Shown here piece by piece: positions 4,474 through 6,484 of a DNA stretch of 6,484 bases; position 1 is the stretch's first letter; every line of letters starts with the position of its first letter. Source of the DNA: Bacilli bacterium (GTDB lineage: Bacteria > Bacillota_I > Bacilli_A > ML615J-28 > CAG-698). Both the position numbers and the translations under genes were made by a program. The stretch spans positions 1 through 6,484 of the forward strand of contig JAEEJT010000058.1 of NCBI GenBank assembly GCA_016282055.1, in the 5' to 3' direction. Below the pieces are notes generated by a model, which did no database searches, had not been told where the DNA came from, and was given only the letters and a program-made list of their open reading frames with translations.

Positions 4474-6386
4474 TTTATCTTAGAATACTCGCTTTCATTT
4501 TTTAATTCTAAAACTTCAACTTTATCTTTTCTAGCACCACTTGCAGCCAAAATCATACCATAAGATTCAACCCCTCGAATAGTTGCTTTCTTTAAGTTTG
4601 CAATAACACAAACATTCTTACCAACCATTTCATTAGGTTTATAACTAGCACTTATTCCTGATACTATTTGTCTTACTTCATCTTCTATTTTTACTTGTAA
4701 AACTAGAAGTTTATCAGATCCAGCTAATTTCTTACACTCTAATACTTTACCAACCCTTAAATCCAACTTTTCAAAATCAGAAATAGTTACTTCATCTTTT
4801 GTAACTAAAGGTTTTTTAGTTTCTTTTTCGATTTCTTCTAATACTTTTTTACTATCAACACGAGTAAATAAAGGACTAATGCTTTCACAAACTTTAACAT
4901 TATTAGAATAACCAAATACTAAAGAATTATATAAATCATTATTATTAACATTTAAACTTTCAAGAATTGTATTACTACTATCAGGCATAATTGGTGAAAT
5001 CAAGATAGCAGTAAGTCTTAAAGCCTCATATAAAACATACATAACTTCATTTAACTCATTCTTTAGACTATCATTTTTAGCTAAAACCCAAGGAGTTGTT
5101 TCATCAATATATTTATTACATCTACCTATTAAATTCCAAATCTCAATTAATCCATCTTGAAATTCAAAGTTTTCAAAACAGTTTAATGATTTAGTTTTAA
5201 CATCATTAAATAAATCAATTATTTGTTTAGAATAATCATATTTATAGAAATCAGGTTTAGTAATATTACCATTAAAGTATTTATTAATCATAGAAATTGT
5301 TCTACTTAATAAATTACCTAAATCATTAGCAAGATCAGCATTATATCTATCAATAAATCTATCATAAGTAAATAATGCATCATTTCCAAGAGGCATTTCT
5401 CTTAACATATAATAACGTAAGCTATCTAGTCCAAATCTATTCTTAACATCCATTGGGTAAATCATATTACCTTTAGATTTACTCATCTTACCATCTTTCA
5501 TTAAGAACCAACCATGAACATATAACTTAAAGTTAATTGGAATATCAAGTGCCATTAACATAATAGGCCAGTAGATAGCATGGAAACGTAAAATATCTTT
5601 ACCAACAACATGATATACTTTATCTCCATTTAACCAATATTTTTTATAGTTAGCGTCATTCTCGCTATCATATCCTAAAGCACTTAAATAGTTTAATAAA
5701 GCATCAATCCAAACATATACAACATGTTTAGGATCACTTACAACAGGAATTCCCCAAGTAAAAGATGTTCTAGATACACATAAATCTTCAAGACCTGATT
5801 TAATAAAAGAAACTACTTCATTCTTTCTACTTACAGGAGTAATAAAATCAGGATTATCCTCAATAAACTTAAGTAATCTATCACTATACTTACTTAACTT
5901 TAAGAAATAGCAAGGTTCTTCAACAAGTCTTGTTGGTTTACCACAATCAGGACAAGTTCCATCTTCGTTCAATTGAGTTTTTGTAAAATAAGCTTCACAA
6001 CTAACACAATAATTACCAACGTAACTTCCTAAGTAAATATCACCATTCTTAAGCATCTTTTCAAAAGCATCTTGAACGACTTTAACATGATTACTATCAG
6101 TTGTTCTAATAAAATAATCATTAGAAATATTTAATTCTTTCCAAAGATTTTTAGTATTATTAGCAACTTCATCAACTAAAGCCTGAGGAGTAATACCTTT
6201 TTTCTTTGCTGCTTCTTCTATTTTTAATCCATGTTCATCCATGCCAGTTAAATAGAAAGTGTCATAACCTAAAAGCTTATGACATCTATTAAAAGCATCG
6301 CAAGCAACAGTTGTATAACTATTACCAACGTGCACATTACCACTAGCATAATAAATAGGGGTAGTTACATAACAAGTTTTTTTCAT
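4470..6386 (-). CDS. metG: Methionyl-tRNA synthetase with zinc knuckle and C-terminal tRNA-binding domain
   Basis: 638 residues; charges tRNA-Met (initiator and elongator) with methionine using ATP, in the cytoplasm. The class I Rossmann fold begins with TTPIYYASGNVHVGNSYTTV: the HIGH motif is HVGN (19-22), a variant of the HIGN form familiar in clostridial enzymes. DEHG (50-53) and a KMSKS loop (DGKMSKSKGN, 298-307) complete the catalytic site. Four cysteines in two CxxC pairs (127/130 and 145/148) form a zinc knuckle in the connective domain; the B. subtilis enzyme lacks these. An alpha-helical anticodon-binding region (~340-500) includes NKYIDETTPWVLAK. Residues ~535-638 are a Trbp111/EMAPII-like OB fold (FEKLDLRVGKVLE, then RQIVSGIS and MILAAS), which aids tRNA binding and dimerisation. 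The ATG at 6386 follows AAGGA at a good distance, 15 bases after the preceding gene, so it is in an operon with it. The TGA stop overlaps the start of the YitT-family gene by four bases. Confidence 0.98.
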   Translation of the reverse strand: MKKTCYVTTPIYYASGNVHVGNSYTTVACDAFNRCHKLLGYDTFYLTGMDEHGLKIEEAAKKKGITPQALVDEVANNTKNLWKELNISNDYFIRTTDSNHVKVVQDAFEKMLKNGDIYLGSYVGNYCVSCEAYFTKTQLNEDGTCPDCGKPTRLVEEPCYFLKLSKYSDRLLKFIEDNPDFITPVSRKNEVVSFIKSGLEDLCVSRTSFTWGIPVVSDPKHVVYVWIDALLNYLSALGYDSENDANYKKYWLNGDKVYHVVGKDILRFHAIYWPIMLMALDIPINFKLYVHGWFLMKDGKMSKSKGNMIYPMDVKNRFGLDSLRYYMLREMPLGNDALFTYDRFIDRYNADLANDLGNLLSRTISMINKYFNGNITKPDFYKYDYSKQIIDLFNDVKTKSLNCFENFEFQDGLIEIWNLIGRCNKYIDETTPWVLAKNDSLKNELNEVMYVLYEALRLTAILISPIMPDSSNTILESLNVNNNDLYNSLVFGYSNNVKVCESISPLFTRVDSKKVLEEIEKETKKPLVTKDEVTISDFEKLDLRVGKVLECKKLAGSDKLLVLQVKIEDEVRQIVSGISASYKPNEMVGKNVCVIANLKKATIRGVESYGMILAASGARKDKVEVLELKNESEYSKIK

Positions 6387-6401
6387 CTCAAATTCCTTTT
6401 A

Positions 6402-6484
6402 TTAGAATAAACGTTTAAATACGTCATATTTTTCTTTGATAGAGTCTTCTTTTCCACCAAACACTTGTTCAAATGGAACGTTAA
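6402..6484 (-). CDS. C-terminal 26 residues of an unidentified protein (partial)
   Basis: An open frame enters from the right edge and ends in tandem TAA TAA (6399-6404), 15 bases before metG. The visible end reads NVPFEQVFGGKEDSIKEKYD followed by VFKRLF. The double stop, the tight spacing to the metG ribosome binding site, the lack of stops in this frame and the balanced codon composition suggest a real gene end co-transcribed with metG. The fragment is too short to name; I do not recognise it. Confidence 0.7.
   Translation of the reverse strand, partial: NVPFEQVFGGKEDSIKEKYDVFKRLF

Noticed and set aside
1..6484. CRISPR arrays, insertion sequences, tRNA clusters or plus-strand genes
   Set aside because: No regularly spaced repeats, transposase motifs, paired terminal repeats or tRNA cloverleaf other than the tmRNA tRNA-like domain were seen; plus-strand open frames lack ribosome binding sites and family motifs.

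Overview
The window is a strongly AT-rich stretch of a low-GC Gram-positive (Firmicutes/Bacillota) chromosome. All recognised genes are on the minus strand. The gene content (YitT-family membrane protein, rplM-rpsI with its own leader, MetRS with a C-terminal tRNA-binding domain), the AT-rich codon use and the Shine-Dalgarno sites (AGGAGG, GGAGG, AAGGA) fit an AT-rich Bacilli/Erysipelotrichia/RF39-like lineage. UGA appears to be a normal stop: metG ends in a TGA that overlaps the next ATG, so the UGA=Trp code of Mycoplasma/Spiroplasma is not indicated. The exact taxon cannot be read from this window.

In transcription order (high to low coordinates), the right side starts with the last 26 codons of an unidentified gene. 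Then comes metG (methionyl-tRNA synthetase), which overlaps yitT (membrane protein with a C-terminal DUF2179-type domain) by 4 bases. A good housekeeping promoter just past yitT drives rplM-rpsI (L13 and S9). Between promoter and rplM lies a leader with two hairpins that share a loop motif, probably an L13-type autoregulatory leader. An intrinsic terminator-like hairpin follows rpsI, and its T-tract runs directly into the first base of the tmRNA gene (ssrA), which has no obvious promoter of its own. The tmRNA encodes the degradation tag ANNNQNFAFAA and has its own terminator.

The left side is a different kind of region. A single-gene unit, bounded by terminators on both sides, encodes a 526-residue protein. 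Its first ~160 residues are an ECF-like sigma factor, and it continues into a winged-helix-like segment and a ~270-residue C-terminal part I do not recognise. Upstream of it are two near-identical dyad elements 33 bp apart (with a degenerate third half) that coincide with -35-like sequences. Beyond this gene is the start of an XRE-type helix-turn-helix regulator with palindromes around its promoter.

The right part (metG, yitT, rplM-rpsI, ssrA) is ordinary translation and housekeeping. The best candidate for something little described is the sigma factor with its large C-terminal extension and paired dyads, immediately downstream of the ssrA 3' end, a classic integration site.
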